A stretch of DNA of 64,000 nucleotides from the NCBI GenBank assembly GCA_037893225.1, contig JAZGUH010000707.1:124001-188000 (forward strand). The letters are read 5' to 3'. Below the pieces are notes generated by a model. That model was given only the letters and a program-made list of their open reading frames with translations, was not told the origin of the DNA and did not search any database. The first letter of the stretch is position 1, and the number at the start of each line of letters is the position of its first letter. Source of the stretch: Hippasteria phrygiana. Its lineage: Eukaryota > Echinodermata > Asteroidea > Valvatida > Goniasteridae. Both the position numbers and the translations under genes were made by a program. Shown piece by piece: positions 54,818 to 64,000 of this stretch.

Positions 54818-56162
54818 TTAAAGAGCAACTAAAACGCCAACTTTTTTCCGACTTTTTTGACTTTTCCGACAGTTTAAATACTCTTTTAACTGATGGAGAT
54901 TAGTTTGCAGACGAGAGGGATTTTTTTATTAAAAAAAAAAGGGTTGTTATTCTGAACCATTTATCCTGTTTCGCAAAAGCTCATGTATGTTAAATGTATG
55001 TACGTGACCCCGTGACGTACACGTGTAGAGTCGGTTGATGCTACAGCCAAACACTATGCATGTACGTACGTGGAGTTGATGCTGCTGGAAGAGTTTTTGT
55101 CGACATAACTCCTCCGTTTTCCCGTCTATTTTGTCAAATTTTGATATTATTTCAGTATGAGCATGGTTCTGGGATAATCATTATGCCTCGATCGTGTGTA
55201 GTTGGGGGTTGCACGAGGAACAGCGACAAAAATACCTGACCTAACCTTACTGCGATTCCCAGTGAATGGAGTTCAAAGGCGACAGTGGGTCCGCTTTGTA
55301 GACAATACAAGATCTGATTTTTGGCTGTCGAAATGGTCGAAAATATGTGCAGAACATTTCGCCAAAGACTGTATTGATGATAGTGTTAGTATAAAAACTC
55401 AGCTGGGTTTGAAGGCACAATTCCGTTTGAAGGCTGGAGCCATTCCAACTCTAAAGGCACCGAGCATTCCAATCCTGTCCCGGACTCACGCGCACCACCA
55501 GACGACGACGTAGCCTGCGGTTGCCGGCTCCAGCAGCCAGAGCCCCGGCCGTCTCCCTCCCTGTCCACGCTCGCTTGACTCAACATGCATTGTACACGCA
55601 CGGTACCGCATGCGCTGCATGCGATTGAGAAGGTGCGGGGCTGCATAAGCAAAGTCGCCAGACTAGAGTATAGCATCAGCTCACACACAACTCACCGCGC
55701 AGGTCCCAATGAAAGCCGACTGCAAACATTATTAAGGAAAGTATGAATCATAACTAGCTTTTCAGCAAGAACAAGCCTACAACCCCCATTCTAAATGTGT
55801 CTCACAAAGATGTCAACACTTATATGTTTACCGTAGTGTTACACCTGAATCATGTGCAAAAAGCACAGCAAGTAATACTAGCCTTAGACAAAAAATACGT
55901 ACAGACTCTACGTAAAACATTGTCGTATAATACAGTGACGTCATAAGTTTTTTACACGTATACGTCAATACTCGCGCGATACGGCACGCAGTTGACCTCG
56001 GCCTTTTCTGAATCGAGTCAAAGTGGCTCAGAAGTAAAAGGCTCAAAAACATTTTTTTTTTTTTCAGAATCATGAAACTTGTTACATTAGTTTTGGGGAG
56101 GCATAAACTATCAGATAAGTCCAAAAAGTCCAAAACAAATTGGCGTTTTAGTTGATCTTTAA
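54818..56162 (+). mobile_element. P-element-like remnant with THAP domain and TIRs
   Basis: TTAAAGAGCAACTAAAACGCC at the left and GGCGTTTTAGTTGATCTTTAA at the right are inverted, ~21 bp with one to two mismatches. They bound 1.34 kb in UNC93 intron 3. Inside lies a broken THAP domain (55183-55513) on the plus strand. THAP is the DNA-binding domain of P-element transposases, so TIRs plus THAP suggest a P-superfamily relative that has lost its catalytic part. TTAA lies at both edges but could be part of the TIR. Confidence 0.55.
55183..55513 (+). pseudogene. THAP zinc-finger domain, frameshifted
   Basis: ATG at 55183 opens MPRSCVVGGCTRNSDKN, the usual start of a THAP domain (M-P-x-x-C...C), then hits a stop. 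The next frame continues LRFPVNGVQRRQWVRFVDN, then W..WSKICAEHF (the C-x2-H pair) and RLKAGAIPTL (the A-[VI]-P-T terminal box). The shift of one base lies in the AAAAAT tract near 55228. All four zinc ligands and the AVPT-type box are recognisable across the two frames. The frame ends 21 residues later, so no transposase core is attached. Confidence 0.7.
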
Positions 56163-56626
56163 GTACATTGGCAGCTTTGTAGTTTTTGCCCTAAATCCTT
56201 TATTGTGTAACACTTTACTGAGAGTTTACAATCGACCATTTACGCACTCTTAACACATTGTCGGACTTTATGCGCGCGAATTTGCTATCATTTGGTGCTT
56301 GAAGCAGTTGATTTAAAGTAAAATACACTACAAAAATGAATCCAATCGTTTTAATGCCTGTTCCCACCAACAGACTCTAGCTGTATCTACATGTAAAACG
56401 AAAAGCTATGGCAATAGCTTTTTCCTCCTCATGTATATCCATGGAATTCTTTACCAGGTACAGGTTTCCCTTCATCTAACAATCTTTCCTGCTTCAAGAG
56501 GAATCTTAATTCCTACCTCTTACAGCTTTGATTCCTTTTTTCCTTTTCCCGTGGCTTTTAGCCTTGTTCGAGGCTAACAAAAAGGACAAGTCTTGATGAT
56601 GGTTTCTGTTTTTTCTTCCTAACCAG

Positions 56627-56726
56627 CACTGCTGGGAGTTCTATTTCCAGATCAGAAAGAGGCTGCGTTTGGTAATCTCTGCTTCTGGCAGTCCCTCGGT
56701 TTCGCAGCCATCTCTATCTTTGCACT
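56627..56726 (+). CDS. UNC93A-like membrane protein, exon 4 (last visible)
   Basis: The acceptor TCCTAACCAG opens in phase 1. It encodes TLLGVLFPDQKEAAFGNLCF, then WQSLGFAAISIFA, matching the vertebrate ALYGVLF...KEAAF.NYR.WE.LGF. The exon ends GCACT|GTAAAC, a usable donor in phase 2. Without splicing, a TAA follows at once, cutting the protein at ~423 residues inside a membrane segment. Because family members carry ~35-60 further residues, at least one more exon is expected; none is recognisable before 64000. Confidence 0.75.
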
Positions 56727-56733
56727 GTAAACA

Positions 56734-56992
56734 TAAGTTAGTCATTTTGACTAATAAAAGTTAGTCCTGCCCTATGTCTGAAAGGACCAACTAAAGTTAG
56801 TCATCAAGCCAGATGACTAATATTTATTAGTCGAATATTAGTCATAAGTTAGTCAAATGGACTAACATTTATTAGTCTTCTGATTAAATCCAACTGGTGT
56901 CTGAAAGGACTAAACGTTAGTCACCCGACTTTTCCAGTTAGTCATTCAAAATGATGACTAATCACAATAGTCATGTGACTAAGGTTTTATTT
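56734..56992. repeat. Short-word cluster, TTAGTC/GACTAA
   Basis: Nine TTAGTC and six GACTAA occur in ~250 bp at irregular spacing, with a repeated TGTCTGAAAGGAC (56779 and 56900). It begins seven bases after the exon 4 donor. Non-coding. The mixed orientation gives many possible small hairpins. Confidence 0.7.
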
Positions 56993-57451
56993 CCTGTAAA
57001 AACAAAAGAAAATGAAGCAAGCGAGTCATAATCTTTTCAAACAGTCTTATTGCAATGCAACCGGATTTGAATTAAAGAATATAAAATTCATGTTGCCACA
57101 AATTGTAATTAAATGAGGAAAATAGAACCTGTAAATGAAATCCTGTCATCACTGGCAAGATTTTTGTTTCCAAACACAAAGCAATTTTTACAGATTTCAG
57201 TAAATTACTAAGTATGATTGTTGACACTTAATACTCATGAGAAGTAAATGAAACATTGTGAATTAAATTCTGCTGTCCTTGGCAAGACTTTTGTTCCTTA
57301 AAAATATGCTTAGGGACTAGTATGATTGTTGACACTGATAAAACAAATTTGTCTAACCTAAAGATGGTTTCTTACTCAATTTAATAACACTAATTCCAAC
57401 TGAATATTTTTGGCAAGAATTTAAGAATAAAATTTAGGAAAACACATAGAT

Positions 57452-58068
57452 AAAGTATGGAAGGTTTGAGGTAACACCATGTATGGTGGCCCTGAAGGGA
57501 CATAATCGGTCGCGAATATTGTTTGCGACTTATTTATTCATGCAAATTGTTCATGACTGGTCGTGAATTTTGTCGCAAATATTTTTTTAGTAGCTTGGAG
57601 GGTATTTCACCGAGCGGGCAATTAGAGGGCGTTATTACATACAATTCACGCATTATCATGATGGCCGTTGCATACTATAGCATGCTCCATCGTACGTTCT
57701 ATCAAAAACTTCAATGGAGATGATGATGGAGAATTCAGATCGCAAAAAATATTCAGGACCAGTCGAGAATAAATTCACGACGTCACAAAGATATTCACGA
57801 ATGATTATGTCCCTTCAGGGCCACCATAACCATGTAAAATTAATCTCTTTTTGAGTTGTGTAGTTCTGAGAGGAACCAGTTTTAACTTAACGTTTCAAAC
57901 AGTATGCTCTGTTGTCTGTTCATCATCAGAAGACTGATGACGAACAGATAATACTGTTTAAAACGCCAAGTAAAAACCAACAAGTAAAAAAAAACGGTTC
58001 TTCTCAGAACCACACAAATAGAAAAAAGAAAAATTTTACATGGTGATACCACAAACCTTCCATACTTT
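57452..58068. mobile_element. Outer MITE carrying a nested MITE
   Basis: AAAGTATGGAAGGTTTG...CACCATGTA at the left and its complement ending CCTTCCATACTTT at 58068 are inverted, ~30 bp. Inner inverted words (GTTTAAAACG, ATCATCAGAAGACTGATGA, CTGAGAGGAACC) add secondary hairpins. Subtracting the nested element leaves ~270 bp. No coding capacity. Confidence 0.7.
57482..57828. mobile_element. Nested MITE with TATGGTGGCCCTGAAGGGAC termini
   Basis: A 347-bp unit with ~26-bp perfect inverted ends TATGGTGGCCCTGAAGGGAC. It is flanked by the duplication ACCATG (57476-57481 and 57829-57834), inserted inside the outer MITE. Inside, GTCGCGAATATT and TTCACGA words repeat. The nesting shows it is the younger of the two. 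Confidence 0.8.
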
Positions 58069-58245
58069 GTTCATGTCCACCATGCAAAGCTTCAAGTCCC
58101 ATTTAACACATAATATGAATGCACGATAAAAAGTCCAGGCCTAGATTTTTCTGAGACTCCTTTCTCCCTCACTCGGGGTATGAACAGTTCCAAAGGATAT
58201 TATCTAGTACATGTAGGTTCGAGTTCCAGTCCAGGTGTCAGCTTC

Positions 58246-58860
58246 TCCTAAAGAGGACAACTCATGTCATTTCTTAGACCAAAAGCGGGAAAAAATTCTT
58301 CCTCCACAGCCATGTCGTTACAGATGATCCTGCTCAGAGGGAGGATGGTTCACTGCCCTGAGCCTGCATTATTGGGTACATGTAGCTACAACACAGTTGC
58401 TCTGTTGGCTCTAGGCTGAGGGGTCGACTGATAATCAACTTGTGTCGTCTCTTAGACCAAATGGTGGGAAAAGATTCTCCCTCGACAGCAATATGTCGCT
58501 ACAGATGATCCTGCTCAGAGGAAGGGGGGGGGGGGGGGGGGGGGGTGGCGGGGGGGTCCACTGCCCTGAGCCTGCATTACCGGGTACATGTAGCTACAAC
58601 ACAGTTGCTCTGTTGGCTTAACGTCTGAGAGCAGGACCGAGAACATTTTGCTTGCAGAATCAACTCGTGTCGTCTCTTAGCCAAATGGTGGGAAAAAGAT
58701 TCCCCTTCACAGCCAAGTCACTGAGGATGATCCTTCTCAGGGAGGTGTGGGGGGGGGGGGGGGGGTGGTTCACTGCCCAGAGCTTGCACTACCAAGTAGC
58801 TAGTGAGCAGTTCTTCCAGTGGCTTTTGTCTGGGAGCAGGACTGAGAGCTTTCTGCTGGC
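58246..58860. repeat. Three tandem ~180-220-bp units, two with G homopolymers
   Basis: Each unit runs CTCTTAGACCAAATGG, GGGAAAA-GATTC, CAGATGATCCTGCTCAG(A)GG, a G run (absent in the first), then TCACTGCCCTGAGCCTGCATT. The first two continue to CATGTAGCTACAACACAG. The landmark GATGATCC falls at ~58323, 58504 and 58726. Non-coding. Confidence 0.7.
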
Positions 58861-59389
58861 AGAATCCTTCCACAACTTAGCTTGGAGATCTCGTCACAGT
58901 TGTGGAACACCTGAGAGTAAAATAAAATCATAGACAAATGGCATGTTATACATGTTACTTTGAAAAAAGTTAGCATACAAATGCCATACATGTAGCTAAG
59001 GCCAAGTAAAAAAAAATGTTTTATTGTGCAGGTTTTTTTTTTTAAAGGAAGGAGGCACTTTTTGATTTAAAGATGGCCGCCATTCCTTTTGAAAATTTTT
59101 ACCAACCGTAGGTTTTTTAACAGTTCAAATTACAAAAAAGGAAGAGACATGCTGGACAACAGAATTTACAGCAATTTTAATCATTTTAGTAAGCTTGTAT
59201 AATTTTCTGATGGATCGGTTGACACTTTTGGGTTTTTTTCACTTCATTTAGACAATGATAAAAACCATGTGAACAAAGCCTAATTTTTTTACATAACCGA
59301 GCATATTATACTGCCAAATTATGTTTATAATCCAAACTGTGCCGTGGTGTAAAAATACCTCATCCATGCTGATTATGAATGTCAGACTG

Positions 59390-59755
59390 AGACAACTGGA
59401 CTAGTGCAACAACTATCATTTACCAACTCGTCCGTTGAGACTTTGACATGGAGACAACTTGACTGTGCTAGGCATATTCTTAACAGACAACTAGTCTTTT
59501 ATTATGCACAGACAATCAAGTTGTCTATGCATAATGATTATCATGTGCATGTATCACATGTGGGAGCTCGGACAACTCGACCGTTGGCCGACTAGACTCG
59601 AGACAACTGGACCGCCTTCGCATCAAATAGGAATTTAAGTCGTCCGTTGAGAGTTGAGACAAGTCGTCCCTTGAGACAAGTCGTCCGTTGAGACACGGAC
59701 GACTTGGTAAACGTTCGAGTCGGCCAACGGTTGAGTTGTCGACATCCCACATGGG
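59390..59755. repeat. Short-word foldback cluster, GACAACT/AAGTCGTC
   Basis: GACAACTNGAC and GTTGAGAC words recur throughout. The inner arms 59556-59597 and 59716-59752 (CACATGTGGGA...CCGTTGGCCGACT and its complement) form a clear hairpin. Three AAGTCGTCC(G/C)TTGAGA units lie between them. Confidence 0.6.
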
Positions 59756-60263
59756 TCCAGGTATGCATATTACAAACACTCAAGACCCCCCCCCCCCAAA
59801 ATAAAAATATTATTTGGGAGAAAATAAACAAGCCCATAATGCGCATATCAATAAACCGATTTTGGGTCAACTCGTACCCCCGGTCAACTTGTACCCACAG
59901 TCAACTCACTAGCTCTCTGTGCATGATTTAGTATTTAATAAGTTTTCATATATGCCCACTGTCTTTTTAATATTTAAAACTTCATATCTTTTTTTTCTCA
60001 GAAACTGGACGACTGGTAACGGATAACTGTGCGAACATCTTTCATGGAGAATGTCGCATTATTTAGGTTTTTTTTGCATTGGTTTGAATTATTATCTGCT
60101 TTCGTTTTAATATTCTGAATGATACTTTCTTATGCTACTCCCTCTCCTATTTTTAGATAATTCATAATGATTGACTTTTCGATTTGTGTACATAACGTCC
60201 AATCAATTACCATGAAAAAAAATAAATAAAACGAACCCATTAATTAAGGTTTACCAAATTACC

Positions 60264-60427
60264 GGGTTGACTCGGGTACGAGTTGACTCGGTACGTACGA
60301 GTTGACTCGGTACGTACCGAGTTGACTCGGTACGTACCGAGTTGACTCGGTACGTACCGAGTTGACTCGGTACGTACGAGTTGACTCGGTACGTAAGAGT
60401 TGACTTGGTACGTAAGAGTTGACCCAA
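60264..60427. repeat. Tandem array, ~19-bp unit GAGTTGACTCGGTACGTAC
   Basis: Nine units of 17-20 bp with minor variation (GTACGTACC, GTACGTAC, GTACGTAA). Complementary words GGTCAACTCGTACC occur upstream at 59862-59900, so the array is also one arm of a larger inverted arrangement. Confidence 0.85.
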
Positions 60428-60443
60428 CTGTGGTTGGAAAGAT

Positions 60444-60832
60444 TTTACTTTAAGTTTAATACCCCCACCAAAATCTTGAAAAGTAACCAACCCTCCTTGA
60501 CAACAACTGTCTAAACATGTGCACAACCTGTTATTTCAAGATTTATTTCAGCAAAATCTGTACAAACTTAGGAACAAATCAACATGTATGTGCACACTTT
60601 GGAGTGACTATACATGGTGCCAACTGCCAAGAACTTCTAGTTCTAACACAGAAAACAAAAAATGTTTCCCCTATATTGCACTAAAATGTCTCAACAGAAT
60701 TCTCAAAATTAAAAGTTGTGCCAAGTGTTTATTATATAATTATGAACACAAATGGATGGTTATTTTCCAAGATTTGTTGTTTCTAACCGATTTTGGTGGG
60801 GGGGGGGGGGGGGGGGGTATTAAAGTAAAATC
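60444..60832. repeat. Inverted pair with TAATACCCCCACCAAAATC arms
   Basis: AAGATTTTACTTTAAG...TAATACCCCCACC at 60440-60475 is inverted at ~60787-60832, where the complementary G run has expanded to ~20. The ~310-bp interior is AT-rich with no gene. Confidence 0.65.
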
Positions 60833-61379
60833 TTTCTGTTTAATATCCGTTTATTTTGTATTATAACACCCTACTACATGAGAGTACTTGTAGACCTAGA
60901 GCATACGCAATTTTCCATTGCATAAATGAATCACAATGGATGAGCACTACACAGTTTTCACGACAAAAATTACAATCGTAAAAAGATTTAGGCCTTACCT
61001 GAGATCCAACAGCTCCAAAGCCGTATCAACAGGAACAGGATTTACCAAACATCAGGATGATTTCAACAGAATTCTCGTATTAAATACTGGTTATGCGAAA
61101 CGCAGCTGCACCGACAGAGCACAACGTACATTTACATGTATACGCTGTCCGTTAGAAAAAATGGCGGCCCTGCCGATTTTTTTTAGCGCGCGGTATTGCG
61201 GACGTGGTTTTAATCACTTTCGTGTTACTAGTTGTTTTTAGTCAAAGAGCTAAGATAATGTTCTTAGTCACACCAAGGTCACACGACGAATCACCGATTC
61301 GGTGAAGGCGACGTATTTAAGCCATAATTTGTAATTTTTTACATTGATTCAAATAAAATAATAAACTAGAGGTCTATGT
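60833..61379. other. Stretch without recognised genes
   Basis: Ordinary sequence containing an AAAATGGCGGCC-type motif near 61160 and TTTTTTTAGCGCGCGG. No splice-supported exon that could be the missing UNC93 C-terminus was found. Confidence 0.35.
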
Positions 61380-64000
61380 TTTTAAGAACATAGGGCTTTT
61401 CCATATGTTTTTATGATGTCACTTCGAATTTTGTAAACTAGTGACAAATCTACCTAACCACCAAGTTTCGTGACGATTAGACATGGTCTATCCATATGTC
61501 TTTCAAGAAATCATGCCTTTAATGACGTCATTATGACTTCAGTAATTTTTCGCATTTATATAAAAGAATGTACGAGCTAACAAAGCTATTACAAAAGGAA
61601 TTTTGAATTGAACATGTTCTGTTGATGAGATGTGGTTTTAAGAATCTTTAACGTTACAATTTTGAAATTACCATAAAAATCAGATGATGATGTCATTATG
61701 ACGTCACCTCAATTTTGATTTATAACATGTACTTGTTTAGCCAACATACCAGGTTTGAATGCAATTGGACTTACGGTTCTCTTGATATGGGCCCTTGAAA
61801 AATGAGCCTTTAAGATGACATCACGTAACACATAATGACGTCATCGTGACATCACTCTTCGGCACACAATTTCAGATTAGGGTCTATGTTTGGGTTAAGT
61901 TTGCTTAAGATCTGATGTTGTTTAGTGACCAAAGTGCCGCAGACAAAATTCGTGTTTAAGAAGAAACCAAAATAGTGGGTATTGTGTAGTTTAGGATTTC
62001 TGTATTAATTGTGCTCATGTTAGCTTCTGGAGTATTTGATTATTCCAAAAGCCTTTTTTTGTTACTAAAGTAGACTTCTCTGAATCCCAATGACACGTGC
62101 TTTTGTGATTTGGAAAGGTTTTTTAAGGCGGAAAATACGATTTTCTTACGTTGTGTCACGTTTTGGCTCGGTCAACTACTCTCCCACCAGCTATATATCC
62201 GTGTAAAGCTGGGTATTGCGCAATCACGTATTTTGTTACCTCTTAGCTAACGATTTCACTCCAAAAAACCCCTGCAGATGTTCTTCGACGTGGCCCTTTG
62301 TTCTGAATGTGGCAAAACGAACAATTTTCAAGTAGATTGTGTTCATGCCTGGGCGAAAGTGTACTAAACTACACAATCGCGGGAACAGAACAAAAACAAA
62401 GGCTTTCCTGCTGTTGCGGAAACGCCAAAAAATGTGCGTCTGTTGTAAACATACGCATGGCTTTTCCTTTTTTTCTTTTTTATTTAACATAAAGTATCAG
62501 AAGGTCTATGTCTTTGCTAAGTTTAAGATCTGAGATTATTTTATGATTAACATTTCGTACTCCAAACTTGACCTTTAAGTTCATGTTACATGCCACACGA
62601 AGACGTCATTATGACGTCACTCTTCGTGGCACGACTTTGCATCAGGGTCTATACCTATGCTAACTCTGACTAAGATTCGATGTTGTTTGATGACAAAAGT
62701 GCCGATCAGAAAATCTATGCACAAAGTCTATGGGATTTGGGATAGAACTAAAATAAGAAGCAGAAAAAAATAGATATAGGGCCTTCAAAAATGCAAATTT
62801 AAGATGACGTCACGTGACATGTGATGACGTCATCATGACGTCATGATTCGGCACCCATCTCGAGTAGATAGTCAATGCATATGCCAAGTTTGAAGTTCAT
62901 TGCATTTGAAGAAGTGCAAAATTTTAAGAGTACAATGAAATTTGAAACATTTACAAATTCATAAAAAATCAGCCGATGACGTCATCATGACGTCACTTCG
63001 GATTTTGCATGCTAGTGGCACTATCTACCTACCCACCAATTTTTATGACGATCGGACGTACCCTTATGTGTGTTTCAGAAATGCACATTTTTGATGACGT
63101 CATGATGACGTCACACATTTTTCAAATGTATGTGAAAGAATATAGGAGCTAACAAAGCTATTACAAAAAGAATTTTGAATTTAGCATGTTCTGTTGGTGA
63201 GATATGGCTTTAAGAAACTTTGAAGTTGAAAAACTTTAATATTACTGTAAAATCGTACGATGACGTCATCATGACGTCACTTTAATTTTCATCTATAACA
63301 CGAGCTACCATACCAACATACCAGGTTTGAAGGCAATCGGACCTACCGTTCTCTAGATATAGGCCCTTCCAAAATGCATCTTTAAGATGACGTCACATGA
63401 CACATGATGACGTCATCATGACGTCACGTTTTGGCATACATTTTCAGCTTAGGGTCCCTGTTTGTGTTAAGTTTGATTAAGATCTGATGTTGTTTAGTGA
63501 CCAAAGTGTCCCGTACAAAATTCGTGTACAAAGTCTATGGGATTTGGGATAGAACTAAAAATTCATAGAAAATCAGCCGATGACGTCATCATGACGTCAC
63601 CTCGGATTTAACATCCTAGTAGCATTATCTACCTGCCCACTAATTTTTATGACGATCGTCCCTACCCTTATATGTGTTTCAAAAAAGCATATTTTTGATG
63701 ACGTCATGATGACGTCACACATTTTTTACATTTATGTGAAAGAATATAGGAGCTAACAGAGCTATTACAAAAAGAATTTTGAATTTAGCATGTTCTGTTG
63801 ATGAGATATGGTTTTAAGAAACTTTGAAGTTCAAAAACTTAAAAATTACTATAAAATCGTATGATGACGTCACCATGACGTCACCTCAATTTTCATATAT
63901 AACACGAGCTAGCCTACCAACATACCAGGTTTAAAGGAAATCGGACCTACCGTTCTCTAGATATAGGCCCTTGAAAAACGCACTTTTAAGATGACGTCAC
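61380..64000. repeat. Tandem array, 604-bp period, dense in TGACGTCA
   Basis: In the last ~1.2 kb the same text recurs exactly 604 bases apart: AGCCGATGACGTCATCATG at 62971 and 63575, TTGATGACGTCATGATGACG at 63091 and 63695, and AAGATGACGTCAC at 63384 and 63988. More diverged units precede it from ~61380. Each unit has four clusters of the palindrome TGACGTCA, usually paired as TGACGTCATCATGACGTCA. I count at least 23 exact octamers from 61520 to the window end. Non-coding, and the array runs off the right edge. Confidence 0.85.

Noticed and set aside
56727..56731. TAA right after UNC93 exon 4 taken as the true stop codon
   Set aside because: It would cut the protein within a membrane segment conserved in UNC93A; the GTAAAC donor explains the sequence better. 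Not excluded without transcripts.
60936..61241. 101-residue open frame as the missing UNC93 last exon
   Set aside because: The translation has no membrane segment and no similarity to the UNC93 C-terminus, and the phase 2 acceptor is missing.
61380..64000. CRISPR-like repeat-spacer array
   Set aside because: The repeats are 604 bp apart with internal divergence, there are no equal spacers or cas genes, and the genome is eukaryotic.

Overview
This 64-kb window is nuclear DNA from an animal. Its genes are split by GT-AG introns whose phases match from exon to exon, and it contains metazoan families (EGF/sushi receptor, TMEM26, UNC93). The intergenic and intronic DNA is AT-rich and packed with MITEs, tRNA-derived SINEs, a Ty3/Gypsy-type LTR element and cut-and-paste transposon remains. 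An invertebrate deuterostome (echinoderm, hemichordate or cephalochordate) is my best guess. That is inference from gene content and repeat style; no marker here fixes the species.

Layout. 0-5.4 kb (+): the 3' part of a single-pass receptor gene: EGF exon, sushi exon, transmembrane exon, tyrosine-rich cytoplasmic exon. 9.6-13.4 kb (-): a two-exon piggyBac transposase with an intact catalytic triad, next to a decayed mariner-like transposase. 14.3-18.5 kb (-): TMEM26-like gene A, three exons. 18.5-29.6 kb: intergenic repeats, including four SINE copies or fragments, a 1.1-kb terminal-inverted-repeat element, a perfect 43-bp-arm palindrome and an inverted, deleted copy of UNC93 exon 1. 30.0-38.0 kb (-): TMEM26-like gene B, three exons. 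Its first intron carries a young LTR retrotransposon (32526-37704) on the opposite strand, only about 40 bp from the exon 1 splice donor. 42.5-56.7 kb and probably beyond (+): an UNC93A-like gene, four visible exons. Its introns hold a Crypton-like recombinase exon, a THAP-bearing P-element-like remnant and many foldback elements. 56.7-61.2 kb: nested MITEs and short-word repeat clusters. 61.4-64.0 kb, running off the window: a tandem array with a 604-bp period, studded with at least 23 copies of the octamer TGACGTCA.

The host genes are membrane proteins: a receptor with candidate phosphotyrosine motifs, two TMEM26 paralogues from a tandem duplication, and an UNC93/MFS-type protein. Nothing shows that they work together. 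The most distinctive content is repeat biology. It includes the TGACGTCA array, a class of elements made of one short word repeated at irregular spacing in both orientations, several TTAA-flanked MITE families beside a piggyBac transposase, and a textbook -1 frameshift signal at the gag-pol junction of the LTR element. No CRISPR array, bacterial operon or genuine RNA gene was found.
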